Assembly (NCBI GenBank): GCA_035690425.1
Contig: DASSKO010000160.1
Span: forward strand, 1-49,115
DNA length: 49,115 bases
Direction of reading: 5' to 3'
Source: DASSKO01 sp035690425
GTDB taxonomy: Bacteria > Actinomycetota > Actinomycetes > Propionibacteriales > Nocardioidaceae
The notes beneath the pieces were generated by a model. It was given only the letters and a program-made list of their open reading frames with translations, was not told the origin of the DNA and did no database searches. Made by a program: the position numbers and the translations under genes. This document shows, piece after piece, positions 25,925 to 34,313 of this stretch (positions within the stretch are counted from its first letter, which is position 1; each line of letters begins with the position of its first letter).

Positions 25925-26791
25925 TCAGGTGTCCAGTGCGTCGAGTTCGGCTGCGGCCCGCTCGCGCTCGCTGCGGGCGTCGCGGACCTCGCGCTCAGCG
26001 TCGCCGGCGCGGTCCTGGCTGGACTGCTCCTGCTCGGCCGCGGCGTCTGCCTCCTGCTCCGCGCCGGTGAGCTCGGCGCGGAGCCGCTCGACCTCCGCGT
26101 CGGCGGCTCGCCGTGCCTCGGTGGCTGCATGCTGCTCGTGCTGCGCCAGCCGGAAGGAGGACTGCGCCTGTTCCAGGGCCTGCTCGGCCTGCTGCAGGGC
26201 TTGCTTCGCCTGCTCGCGGGCTCTCCCGGCGCGCTCACGGCGGTGGCTGTCGAGGTCGGTGACGGCCGCCTCGGAGCGGCTGGTGGACTCCGCGCGCGGC
26301 TGGCGGTCGTCGGGAGCGAACACACCGAAGCCGACCTGCTGCAGCGGCTGCGTGAGGCGACCGGCGAGCACGGCCGTGGCGGCATCGGGGTCGGCGAGGC
26401 TGGCCTCCAGCGTCCCGCGAACCTCGTCGGCCACTGCGTTGCTGACCTTGATGCCGTGCTCGCGGCCCCGACGGCGAGTGACCTGGACGAGCGCGTGCAC
26501 CACCTGATGCCGTTGCCTGGTCAGCGCGCGCAACTCGTCACCGCCGAGCGAGCCACCTGCCGCACGCAGGTCGCGGCCGAGCGCGAGCAGCGGCTCCAGC
26601 TCGTCGGCGTGGTGGCGAGCCAGTTGGTTGACCAGCCACGCCGACGTGGTCGGCTTGCGGAGGCGCTGGATCTGCTGGGCGAGGTCACGGTCTCCGTCGG
26701 CTCGGGCCTGCTTGGAACGCTTGTTGCGGACGGTCGTGAACTCGTCCATCGGAAGACCGAAGAGCTCCTGCGCCACGGAGTCGACGTCCAT
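25925..26791 (-). CDS. Actinobacterial coiled-coil protein downstream of radA
   Basis: 288 residues. The N-terminal half has a conserved character: LFGLPMDEFTTVRNKRSKQA, then LRKPTTSAWLVNQLARH. The C-terminal half from about residue 170 is a long charged coiled coil rich in Glu, Gln, Ala and Arg (QAKQALQQAEQALEQAQSS). The family is common in actinobacteria and has no assigned function; the position three bases after radA suggests coupled translation and perhaps a role in recombination repair. It is soluble, with no Cys. Confidence 0.75.
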   Translation of the reverse strand: MDVDSVAQELFGLPMDEFTTVRNKRSKQARADGDRDLAQQIQRLRKPTTSAWLVNQLARHHADELEPLLALGRDLRAAGGSLGGDELRALTRQRHQVVHALVQVTRRRGREHGIKVSNAVADEVRGTLEASLADPDAATAVLAGRLTQPLQQVGFGVFAPDDRQPRAESTSRSEAAVTDLDSHRRERAGRAREQAKQALQQAEQALEQAQSSFRLAQHEQHAATEARRAADAEVERLRAELTGAEQEADAAAEQEQSSQDRAGDAEREVRDARSERERAAAELDALDT

Positions 26792-26794
26792 GGC

Positions 26795-28189
26795 TCAGCG
26801 GTCGGTCGCCCGGCCGAGACCGAGCATGGTCAGCGCCGCCTGCAGGCCGGCGACCGGATGCACCCGCAGACCCGGCATCGAGCTGAGGTCGACCGGGCTG
26901 GGCCCCCGGTCGGCGGGGACGACCGCGTGCTCGATGCCGAGGCGAGCTGCCTCGGCGAGCCGTCGCTGGACCCCGGGCACTCGGCGGATCTCTCCGGCCA
27001 GCCCTACTTCGCCGAGCGCGATCATGTTGGGCAGCGGAGTGTCTGCGGCCGCCGAGGCGACCGCCAATGCGGAGGCGAGGTCTGACGCCGGCTCACCCAA
27101 GCGAGCGCCGCCGACCGTGGCGGTGTAGACGTCGCAGCCGGCCAGAGGGAGCAATGCACGCCGCTCCAGCACGGCCAGCAGCATGGCGACTCGTGCGCTG
27201 TCGAGCCCGCTGGTGGAACGGCGAGGAGCACCACCGGTCACCTGCGGACCCACGAGGGCCTGCACCTCGGCGAGAAGTGGCCGCCGCCCCTCGAGCGTCA
27301 CCGTCAGGCAGGTGCCGGGGACGGGCTCGTCGTGGCGCGACACGAAGAGCCCGGTCGGATCGGTGACCTCGACGATGCCCTCGTCGGACAGCTCGAAGCA
27401 CCCGATCTCGTCGACCGGGCCGAAACGGTTCTTGACGGCGCGCACCATCCGCAGCCGGGAGGCGCGCTCACCCTCGAACTGCAGAACGACGTCGACCAGG
27501 TGCTCCAGCACCCGGGGGCCGGCTATCGTGCCGTCCTTGGTGACGTGGCCGACCAGCAGGGTGGCGATGCCGAGCTGCTTGCCGATGCGGGTGAGCACCC
27601 CCGACACCTCTCGCACCTGGGTGACCCCACCGGGGATGCCCTCGACGCCGGGAGCCGCGATGGTCTGCACCGAGTCGACGACCAGCAGCTGGGGCTCCAC
27701 CTGCTCGATGTGGCCGATCACCGCCGCCAGGTCGGTCTCGGCAGCGAAGAACAGCCGGTCGTGCACTGCACCGGTGCGCTCTGCGCGCATCCGCACCTGG
27801 GCGGCCGACTCCTCGCCGGAGACATAGAGGGTGTCTTTCCCGGACCGCGCCGCCCGAGCGGCCACCTCCAGCAACAGCGTCGACTTGCCGACCCCCGGCT
27901 CACCGGCGAGCAGCAGCACCGCACCCGGCACCAGGCCGCCACCGAGCACTCGGTCGAGCTCGCCCACGCCGGAGGGAGTGGCGTGGGAAGCCTCGACGTC
28001 GATTGCGGTCATCGCCCGCGCGGGTGCGCTCACCGGGCCGGCGACCGCGCGTGACCGTGGGCCGCCGTGCTCCTCCACGGTGCCCCAGGCCTGGCACTCC
28101 CCGCACCGTCCGACCCAGCGGACGGACTCCCAGCCGCACTCGGTGCAGCGGTGGTTGGGCCGGGCCTTCGTCGGGGTCGCTCTAGCCAT
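26795..28189 (-). CDS. radA: DNA repair protein RadA
   Basis: 464 residues from the ATG at 28189. RadA is a RecA-like ATPase that drives branch migration at recombination intermediates and restrains DisA. Visible parts: a zinc finger at residues 14-32, CTECGWESVRWVGRCGEC; Walker A AGEPGVGKSTLLLEVA; the RadA-specific VKNRFGPVDEIG motif; and a Lon-protease-like C-terminal domain (LASALAVASAAADTPLPNM, GEVGLAGEIRRVPG) without the catalytic Ser-Lys pair. The open frame upstream of this start runs into unrelated sequence. It heads an operon with the coiled-coil gene. In M. tuberculosis radA and disA are adjacent; here they are 4 kb apart. Confidence 0.97.
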   Translation of the reverse strand: MARATPTKARPNHRCTECGWESVRWVGRCGECQAWGTVEEHGGPRSRAVAGPVSAPARAMTAIDVEASHATPSGVGELDRVLGGGLVPGAVLLLAGEPGVGKSTLLLEVAARAARSGKDTLYVSGEESAAQVRMRAERTGAVHDRLFFAAETDLAAVIGHIEQVEPQLLVVDSVQTIAAPGVEGIPGGVTQVREVSGVLTRIGKQLGIATLLVGHVTKDGTIAGPRVLEHLVDVVLQFEGERASRLRMVRAVKNRFGPVDEIGCFELSDEGIVEVTDPTGLFVSRHDEPVPGTCLTVTLEGRRPLLAEVQALVGPQVTGGAPRRSTSGLDSARVAMLLAVLERRALLPLAGCDVYTATVGGARLGEPASDLASALAVASAAADTPLPNMIALGEVGLAGEIRRVPGVQRRLAEAARLGIEHAVVPADRGPSPVDLSSMPGLRVHPVAGLQAALTMLGLGRATDR

Positions 28190-28288
28190 GCGACAGGACG
28201 CTAGGGCACCGCACCGACATCGGCCCGATCGACGTGCCGGGGCGGCGAGGAGAGTCCTGGGGGAGATGCGTCCGGGCGGGCCGGCCGG

Positions 28289-28807
28289 ATCTTCGCCGGG
28301 CTCGGGACTGCGAGGGACGAGCTCCTGACACGGCAGGGCGAGGACCCGAGCGACTACGAGCCCGAGCACCGGGAGCGCCCATCGCCGCGGCTGATGGTCG
28401 CTATCGCCGGTCTCCTCGTCGCCGCCGGCCTGCTGACGGCCTTCATTCCCGACTTCGCCGGCGATGCCCGAGACGCGGCACAGCGCTTCATCACACGGCC
28501 CGTGCCCCCTACCGAGCTGCCGCCGGCCGCGACGGCACACTCGCCCACAATCACCTTCCGCAGCTTGATGTTCGCAGTCGGGTCGGTCGTTGGCGCGGTC
28601 GTCGTGGCATCGTTTCAACTGTTCCGCCACCGGCTACTGCCCGCCCGGCTGCTGCGAGCCCAAGAGGCGTTGCTCCGCCCAACCTACGACGCGCTCCGCA
28701 GACTGCACAGCGGACACGTAGGCGACTACCTCGCCTGGATGATGGTCGGATTCGCGGTTCTGGCCGCGACCTTCGGCTTATCCCTCGGACTCGGACCGGC
28801 CCGTTAG
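28289..28807 (+). pseudogene. C-terminal stump of an NuoL/MrpA-like proton-conducting membrane protein
   Basis: The frame reads RIFAGLGTARDELLTRQGED, a charged stretch, helix LMVAIAGLLVAAGLLTAFIP, a loop, helix LMFAVGSVVGAVVVASFQLF, then LRRLHSGHVGDYLAWMMVGF and the last helix. The LHSGHxGDY block followed by a terminal helix is what I know from the C-terminus of ND5/antiporter-type subunits in actinobacteria. The frame is open back to a TAG near 28202 but has no ATG, GTG or TTG until 28394, within the first helix. About 400 residues with all the proton-channel helices are missing. A small independent three-helix protein starting at 28394 is the alternative. Confidence 0.5.
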
Positions 28808-28986
28808 GTCCCATTCCTGACACCCGCCCCACCGGTCGGAGAGGTCGGACTTGTCGAGTGTCGCCAGTGCGGTAGCGTCAATGACGAAGTTGCGGGGCAG
28901 GCCGGTCGACGCGGCCGACCCGGCGACCCGAGCACCGGCCGTGGCACGAGGCGTCCGCGGCCACGTGCACGACGAGACGGTTGAGC

Positions 28987-29754
28987 ATGGCGGTTCCTGG
29001 TAGACCCGCACCAGTGGGTGCGCCACCCGAGCTGGCGGGCAGTGAGCTGTTCGCCGTCGACGCGTACCTGCGCAGCTTCGACGCCGACGTCGTCGAGGTC
29101 GATCGGGAGCAGGGCCGCGTCGCACTACGGCGTACGGCGTTCTATCCCGGTGGTGGTGGGCAGCCGCACGACCTCGGCGTGCTGCGATGGGACGGCGGGC
29201 AAGCCCCTGTGACCCGGGTCAAACGCGAGGGCGGCCAGATCTGGCACTGGCTCGGCGGTGCAGGCGTACCGGGCCCGGGCAGCGAGGTACAGGGCGAGCT
29301 GGACTGGTCCCGCCGGCACCTGACCATGCGCACGCACACGGCACTGCACATCCTCTGTGGCGTGATCTGGAGCGAGTTCGGTGTCGCGGTGACCGGCGGC
29401 AACATGGAGCCCGGCACGGGGCGCCTGGACTTCGCGCTCGAGGCGATGTCGGCCGAGCTGGGGCAGCGGATGGAGCGCCGCATCAACGAGGAGATCGTGG
29501 CTGCCAGGGAGATCCTGGTGGCTTTCGTGGGGCGGGAGGCGGCGGACGAGGACATCGCGCTGATCCGCACCTCGGCGAACCTGATCCCCCCGGAGATCGA
29601 CCCGCTGCGGGTGATCGACATCGTGGGGCTGGACAAGCAGGCCGACGGCGGGACGCACGTGTTGAGCACCGCCGAGGTCGGTGGGGTCGTAATCTCGGGC
29701 ACCGAGTCCAAAGGCAAGGGCAACAAGCGGATCCGGCTCGAGGTACGCGACTGA
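28987..29754 (+). CDS. Alanyl-tRNA editing protein (AlaX family)
   Basis: 255 residues from ATG 28987 (a TTG two codons upstream is also open). AlaX proteins hydrolyse Ser or Gly wrongly attached to tRNA-Ala in trans. The N-terminal beta-barrel has RRTAFYPGGGGQPHDLG, the GG-rich loop shared with AlaRS. MRTHTALHILCGVIW holds the HxxxH zinc ligands, and the last ligand set is in QADGGTHVLSTAEVG. In AlaRS a Cys precedes GGTH; here it is Asp, which I believe also occurs in other AlaX proteins. No synthetase core is present. It stands alone and converges on the methyltransferase gene. Confidence 0.9.
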   Translation: MAVPGRPAPVGAPPELAGSELFAVDAYLRSFDADVVEVDREQGRVALRRTAFYPGGGGQPHDLGVLRWDGGQAPVTRVKREGGQIWHWLGGAGVPGPGSEVQGELDWSRRHLTMRTHTALHILCGVIWSEFGVAVTGGNMEPGTGRLDFALEAMSAELGQRMERRINEEIVAAREILVAFVGREAADEDIALIRTSANLIPPEIDPLRVIDIVGLDKQADGGTHVLSTAEVGGVVISGTESKGKGNKRIRLEVRD

Positions 29755-29785
29755 CGCGGCGCTAGCCGTCGCACCCGCGGATCCG

Positions 29786-30571
29786 TTACCACTCCCGCCA
29801 CCACAGGTTGACGGCATAGTCGACCGTGAGGCCGCCGTGCTCGGCCAGGATCCGATCGGCGTGCTCGGGGGCGAACTCGATCCGCACCACGGCCTCGAGG
29901 TCGCTGCGCCGGTCGAACGTCCACTGCAGGTCCAGGGGCTCACGCTGCCAGCCGGCGCGGGACCAGAACCGCTCGACCGCGGCGGCGTCGTACCCGGGCA
30001 GTGCGGCGGCGAACCAACGACCGAAGGTGCTGCGGGTGGCGTCGTTGTCGATCACGAACGAGACGCCGCCGCGGCGCATCACCCGCGCCAGCTCGGCCAG
30101 TCCCGGTTCGCAGCCGGGTCCGAAGAAGTAGGCCCAGCGGGCGTGGCTGACGTCGATGCTGTGGTCGGGCACCGGCACCGACTGCGCGCCGGCGGTCAGC
30201 ACCCGCACCTGCGGCAGTTGCCGGCAGCGGCGCCGGGCAACGGCGGCCAGCTCGCCGTGCGGCTCGATCCCGACGATGCGGGCAGCGCCCAGGCGGGCGA
30301 ACCGCGGCAGGTGGAAGCCCGTCCCGCAGCCGATGTCGAGCAGGGATGCACCGCCGAAAGGGCGGTAGGACTGCATCGCGGCCTCGACCAGGCCGGCCCG
30401 GTCCACGGCGAGATTCTCGACCTCGTAGACCTGTGGGTGCTGCCAGATGTTCGGGCTGGCGATGGCGCCGCTGACGACGCCCCGGCGGTTGGCGATCAGA
30501 CGCGGACGACGCCGTCCGGGGTGCGGAAGTGCGCCGCGACCACACCGGGAGTGCCGTGGGGCGCCACCCAC
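29786..30571 (-). CDS. Class I SAM-dependent methyltransferase
   Basis: About 261 residues, of which 230 look conserved. Motif I is SLLDIGCGTGFHLPRFARLG; the acidic end of strand 2 is IVGIEPHGE; DHSIDVSHARWAYFFGPG is motif II and RVMRRGGVSFVIDND motif III. The C-terminal domain ends in YAVNLWWREW. The start is uncertain: GTG 30571 has GAGG upstream but overlaps the VOC gene by 76 bases, and no ATG exists nearer to the conserved part (NIWQHPQVYEVEN). It is co-directional with the VOC gene and probably co-translated. The substrate cannot be predicted. Confidence 0.82.
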   Translation of the reverse strand: MGGAPRHSRCGRGALPHPGRRRPRLIANRRGVVSGAIASPNIWQHPQVYEVENLAVDRAGLVEAAMQSYRPFGGASLLDIGCGTGFHLPRFARLGAARIVGIEPHGELAAVARRRCRQLPQVRVLTAGAQSVPVPDHSIDVSHARWAYFFGPGCEPGLAELARVMRRGGVSFVIDNDATRSTFGRWFAAALPGYDAAAVERFWSRAGWQREPLDLQWTFDRRSDLEAVVRIEFAPEHADRILAEHGGLTVDYAVNLWWREW

Positions 30572-31134
30572 TCCACCTCGAGGCCGTCCAGGGCACCGGC
30601 GGGATCCTCCCCCAGCCACTCCTTCACCCGCTTGGGGTCGCCGGCGATCTCCAGCTTGACCAGCGAGACGTCGCCGGTCGCACCGAACGACGGGTGGTGC
30701 TTGGGGTCGCTCTCCCAGTGGATGAAGAACGGCAGTTGCGGGTCGGCCTGCAGGCCCTTGACCCCGATCTGCCGCCAGCGCAGGTCGACGCCGTCGGGCC
30801 GGTACCGGTTGCCCTGAACCGACTCGCGACCCAGACGGTTCTCCACCGGCGCGATGTCGTCGACGCTGACGACCCAGCCGAGCCAGCCGCCACCGAGCTC
30901 GGACCGGGCTCGCACGGCCTGGCCGAACGGCGCCTTGTCGGAGGCCGGGTGGTCCAGAACCTCGACGATCTCGACGAACTGGTTGTCGGTGATGGCCAGC
31001 GTCATGTTGCGGGTGCCGAAACGCGGATGCAGGCCGCCGTCGACGAACTTCTCACCGAGCAGCTCAGCGAGTCGCTGTGTGGTGCCGGCCAGCCCGTCGG
31101 GTCCCACGGCGTACGAGAGATGGTCGAGACGCAT
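30496..31134 (-). CDS. VOC-superfamily glyoxalase-like protein
   Basis: About 212 residues starting MRLDHLSYAVGPDGLAGTTQ, the usual beginning of the glyoxalase-like (Glyoxalase_3) group. RNMTLAITDNQFVEIVEVLD and LPFFIHWESDPKHHP fall where metal ligands of the paired beta-alpha-beta-beta-beta units are expected, with His and Glu at plausible positions. No substrate is known for this group. Two upstream in-frame ATGs (31143, 31152) would add three or six residues. It is upstream of the methyltransferase gene and overlaps it. Confidence 0.8.
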   Translation of the reverse strand: MRLDHLSYAVGPDGLAGTTQRLAELLGEKFVDGGLHPRFGTRNMTLAITDNQFVEIVEVLDHPASDKAPFGQAVRARSELGGGWLGWVVSVDDIAPVENRLGRESVQGNRYRPDGVDLRWRQIGVKGLQADPQLPFFIHWESDPKHHPSFGATGDVSLVKLEIAGDPKRVKEWLGEDPAGALDGLEVEWVAPHGTPGVVAAHFRTPDGVVRV

Positions 31135-31198
31135 GCAGAGCATTGTCACCATCGCGCCGTGCGGCCATGACGGCGGGGTCCGGTTTGAGCAGTTCCGG

Positions 31199-31942
31199 CT
31201 ACCCCGGGTCGGCGGGGTGGACCGCCACCCGGTTCTGGGAGGCCAGGTGCTCGGTGCAGTGCCGCGCGAGCTCGTCGTAGGCGGCCGACCCCATCAGCTC
31301 GGCCAGCTCCGGCTGATAGGACACGAAGACCGGGTCCGATCCGACGTGTGCCTCGGTGTTGCCGGTGCAGTACCAGCTGAAGTCGTGGCCGCCCGGGCCC
31401 CAGCCGCGGCGGTCGTACTCGGTGATCGTCACCTCCGAGTACGCCGTGCCGTCGGTCAGCTCCACATCGCGATAGCTCCGGTGGATCGGCAGCTGCCAGC
31501 AGACGTCGGGCTTGGTCTTCAGCGGATGCAGGTCGTTCTTCAACGCGTACGCGTGCAGCGCGCAGCCGTAGCCGCCGGCGAACCCGGGGCGATTGTGGAA
31601 GATGCACGCGCCGTCGACGCGACGCGTCTTGCGCTCACCGTCCTCGTCCACCTCGACCCAGCCGTTCGTGCGCCCCTCCGCGGCGTACTGCCAGTCGTCC
31701 TCGGTGAGTCGCCGGACGAACTTCTTGACCCGCTTCTCGTCGGCCTTGTCGGCGAAGTGCGCACCGTGGGTGCAGCATCCGTCGTCCGGCCGGTCCGCGT
31801 AGATGCCCCGACAGCCATTGCCGAAGATGCAGCTCCATCGTGACGTCAGCCAGGTCAGGTCGCACCGGAACACCTGCTCGCGGTCGGCAGGGTCGGTGAA
31901 CTCCACCCAGGCACGGGGGAAGTCCAGATCCACCTCAGGCAT
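31199..31942 (-). CDS. Cys-rich protein of the Rv0495c type (DUF3109/YkgJ-like)
   Basis: 247 residues. The Cys pattern is striking: FRCDLTWL, RWSCIFGNGCRG, DGCCTHGAHF, GACIFHNRPG, GYGCALHAYAL, DVCWQLP and WYCTGN. The CIF...GCC...GYGCALH...C order matches the metal or Fe-S binding layout of DUF3109/YkgJ-like proteins. The place in gene order corresponds to Rv0495c of M. tuberculosis, near the isomerase (Rv0498) and proC (Rv0500); I recall redox-related reports for Rv0495c but treat that as weak. The protein is soluble. It diverges from the isomerase gene. Confidence 0.75.
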   Translation of the reverse strand: MPEVDLDFPRAWVEFTDPADREQVFRCDLTWLTSRWSCIFGNGCRGIYADRPDDGCCTHGAHFADKADEKRVKKFVRRLTEDDWQYAAEGRTNGWVEVDEDGERKTRRVDGACIFHNRPGFAGGYGCALHAYALKNDLHPLKTKPDVCWQLPIHRSYRDVELTDGTAYSEVTITEYDRRGWGPGGHDFSWYCTGNTEAHVGSDPVFVSYQPELAELMGSAAYDELARHCTEHLASQNRVAVHPADPG

Positions 31943-32027
31943 GGAAAAACCGTATCCGCAAAGGCAAGCGAGGACGCCGACGGTGCGAAACGTGGTTACT
32001 GCGACACGGGACCTCTACCCTGTGGAC

Positions 32028-32906
32028 GTGACACCCGCCGACCAGCAGCCCGCAGACGGCTTCGTCCTGCGCGCACCGGTCGCGCGAGTCGGCCTGTCGA
32101 CTGCGTCGGTCTATCCCGAGTCGACCGCCAGTGGGTTCGAGTTGGCCGCGCGCCTCGAGTACGACGCCGTGGAGGTGATGGTCGGGTTCGACCCGATCAG
32201 TCAGGACATCGGCGCGGTGCGCCATCTTGCCGACTACCACCAGCTGCCGGTGTGCGCCGTACACGCGCCTTGCCTGCTGATCACCCAGCGAGTGTGGGGG
32301 ACCGAGCCGTGGGTCAAGCTGGAGAAGAGTGCGGAGATGGCCGATGCGCTCGGTGCCGACGTCGTGGTGGTGCATCCGCCGTTCCGCTGGCAGCGGGACT
32401 ACGCCCGCAACTTCATCGAGGGAGTCGCCGATCTGGAGGCCCGCACCGGCGTGCGGTTCGCCGTCGAGAACATGTACCCGTGGCGGGCGTCGCGTCGGGA
32501 GGTGCAGGCCTACACGCCCGGCTGGAACCCCGTCGAGCACCAGTTCGCCAACGTCACACTCGATCTGTCGCACTCCGCGACGGCGGGCACCGATCCGGTG
32601 CAGATGGCGAGCGAGCTCGGCCGGCGGCTGCGGCACGTGCACCTGGCGGACGGCTCAGGCTCGGCCAAGGACGAGCACCTCGTCCCCGGACGCGGCAACC
32701 AGCCGTGCGCCGAGTTTCTCCAGTTGTTGGCCGATGAGACCTTCGACGGCTGTGTCGTGGTCGAGATCAACACCCGCCGCTCCGGCAGCCGCGCCAACCG
32801 CGAGCAGGAGCTGGCCGAGGCGCTGGCGTTCGCCCGTCTCCACCTGGTGCCGCAGGCGGCCTTCGAGGTGGATTCGAGCGGGCTGGCCCGACGGCGCGAC
32901 CGATGA
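32028..32906 (+). CDS. Sugar phosphate isomerase/epimerase (Rv0498-like TIM barrel)
   Basis: 292 residues from a GTG. VARVGLSTASVYPESTASGF, YDAVEVMVGFDP, VCAVHAPCLLIT, DVVVVHPPFRWQRDYARNF, FAVENMYPWR, NVTLDLSHSATAG, RLRHVHLADGSGSAKDEHL and VVVEINTR carry the metal-binding His/Glu/Asp order of the xylose-isomerase-like (AP endonuclease 2) superfamily. TACCCT lies six to ten bases upstream of two in-frame GTGs and no ribosome site is present, so the message may be leaderless. It overlaps the TetR gene by four bases. The substrate is unknown. Confidence 0.88.
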   Translation: MTPADQQPADGFVLRAPVARVGLSTASVYPESTASGFELAARLEYDAVEVMVGFDPISQDIGAVRHLADYHQLPVCAVHAPCLLITQRVWGTEPWVKLEKSAEMADALGADVVVVHPPFRWQRDYARNFIEGVADLEARTGVRFAVENMYPWRASRREVQAYTPGWNPVEHQFANVTLDLSHSATAGTDPVQMASELGRRLRHVHLADGSGSAKDEHLVPGRGNQPCAEFLQLLADETFDGCVVVEINTRRSGSRANREQELAEALAFARLHLVPQAAFEVDSSGLARRRDR

Positions 32907-33535
32907 GCCGCGCGGCCGGTCGGGGCCGACGGCGCGGCGGACCCGACACCCGTGGCGCCATCTTGGAGGCAGCTCGGGCTTCCTTTGCAGGCAAGGGCTT
33001 CACGGGTACGACGATCAGGGGCGTCGCTGCGGATGCGGGCGTCGACTCGGCGCTGGTGCACCACTACTTCGGCAGCAAGGACGACCTGTTCCTGGCCGCC
33101 CTGGAGCTCCCCATCGACCCGCGCGAGCTCGTGCACAAGGTTTTCGGCGAGGGCGTCGACGGGGCGGCCGAGCGGCTGCTGCGGATCTTCTTCTCGGTGT
33201 GGGACGACCCCCAGCTACGGCAGCCGCTGGTCGCCTTGGTGCGTGCCGGCCTGGCCGGTGACACCACCCACAGCCTGCTGAAGGACGGCATCCTGTCGCT
33301 GATCTTCGCGCCGGTGGCCGAGGCGCTCGGGGAGGCGGAGAGCCGCCGCCGTGCGCAGCTGGTCGCCAGCCAGATGCTGGGCCTGATCATCGCGCGCTAT
33401 GTGGTCAAGGTGGAGCCACTCGCGTCGATGCCGCCCGAGGAGCTGGTTGCCTGGATGGCCCCCAACATCCAGCGCTATCTCACCGGCCCCCACCCCGATT
33501 CGGCCGCGGCCGCCCGCCGCGAAATCGGCGAGTGA
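32903..33535 (+). CDS. TetR-family transcriptional regulator
   Basis: 210 residues, overlapping the isomerase gene (ATGA). The N-terminal HTH reads TRGAILEAARASFAGKGFTG then TTIRGVAADAGVDSALVHHY, followed by the family's FGSKDDLFLAAL. The C-terminal domain (TetR_C, with LIFAPVAEALGEAESRRRAQ and LIIARYVVKVEPLASMP) resembles the common actinobacterial TetR group that controls ABC-2 exporters. It is directly upstream of an ATP-binding protein and permease, with a palindrome over the presumed promoter of those genes. Probable function: a repressor of the exporter that is released by an unknown ligand. Confidence 0.9.
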   Translation: MSRAAGRGRRRGGPDTRGAILEAARASFAGKGFTGTTIRGVAADAGVDSALVHHYFGSKDDLFLAALELPIDPRELVHKVFGEGVDGAAERLLRIFFSVWDDPQLRQPLVALVRAGLAGDTTHSLLKDGILSLIFAPVAEALGEAESRRRAQLVASQMLGLIIARYVVKVEPLASMPPEELVAWMAPNIQRYLTGPHPDSAAAARREIGE

Positions 33536-33554
33536 CCGCAGACGCATCAGGTTG

Positions 33555-33599
33555 TTGACGGGGGGACACCGGACGAGCATCATTCATCACATGATGAAT
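33555..33599 (+). promoter_or_regulatory. Exporter promoter with palindromic operator over the start codon
   Basis: TTGACG at 33555-33560 and CATCAT at 33578-33583 are 17 bases apart. The palindrome ATTCATCA-CA-TGATGAAT (33582-33599) has eight-base arms and covers the -10 edge and the ATG at 33591. Transcription would start at or next to the ATG, giving a leaderless message. The natural ligand is the TetR protein encoded just upstream. Confidence 0.55.
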
Positions 33600-34313
33600 A
33601 ATGCGGCGGTGCGGGTGGCGGGCCTTCGCGTCGAACGCGGCGGCCGCCAGGTGCTGCGAGGGGTCGGCTTCGAGATCGCTGGTGGCGAGGTCGTCGGCCT
33701 GCTCGGCCCGTCGGGCTGCGGGAAGACGACGCTGATGCGTGCCCTGGTGGGAGTGCAGGCCAACTGCACCGGTGCGATCGAGGTGCTCGGCGAGCCCGCC
33801 GGTTCGGCGACCCTGCGGCGCCGCGTCGGATACGTCACCCAGGCGCCCAGTGTCTACGCCGACCTGACCGTGCGCCAGAACCTGCAGTTTTTCAGCGCGG
33901 TCCTCGGCGCCGACCAGGCCGACGTCGCGCGGGTTGCCGACGACGTGGACCTCGCCGACCACGCGGATGTGCCGGTCAGCCGGCTCTCCGGCGGCCAGAG
34001 CTCCCGGGTGTCCCTGGGGGTGGCGCTGCTCGGCGCGCCGGAGCTGTTGGTGCTCGACGAGCCGACCGTCGGTCTGGACCCGGTGCTGCGGCGCGACCTG
34101 TGGCAGCTGTTCCACCGGCTGGCCCGCTCCGGTGTCACGGTCCTGGTGTCCAGTCACGTGATGGACGAGGCGGACCGGTGTGAGCGGCTGCTGCTGATGC
34201 GCGAGGGCCTGCTGATCGCCGATGACACACCGGCCGCCCTGCGCGATCGCACCGGTGCGGCCGACATCGAGAATGCGTTCCTCGCCCTCGTCGAGAAGGA
34301 GGTTCTGCAATGA
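33591..34313 (+). CDS. ABC exporter ATP-binding protein
   Basis: 240 residues from ATG 33591 (a second ATG follows directly). Walker A LLGPSGCGKTTLMRAL, Q-loop GYVTQAPSVYADL, signature SRLSGGQSSRVSLGVALLG, Walker B LLVLDEPTVGLDP and the H-loop VLVSSHVMDEADRCERL are all present and intact. The sequence is typical of ABC-2 (drug or polyketide exporter, DrrA/CcmA-like) ATPases. It overlaps the permease by four bases, so the two are made together and act as a dimer of each. Probable control by the TetR upstream. Confidence 0.95.
   Translation: MMNNAAVRVAGLRVERGGRQVLRGVGFEIAGGEVVGLLGPSGCGKTTLMRALVGVQANCTGAIEVLGEPAGSATLRRRVGYVTQAPSVYADLTVRQNLQFFSAVLGADQADVARVADDVDLADHADVPVSRLSGGQSSRVSLGVALLGAPELLVLDEPTVGLDPVLRRDLWQLFHRLARSGVTVLVSSHVMDEADRCERLLLMREGLLIADDTPAALRDRTGAADIENAFLALVEKEVLQ

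Noticed and set aside
28808..28986. A minus-strand gene reading NFVIDATALATLDKSDLSDRW
   Set aside because: It has no start near a ribosome site and overlaps the AlaX start. I could not assign it to a family, and the interval is short.
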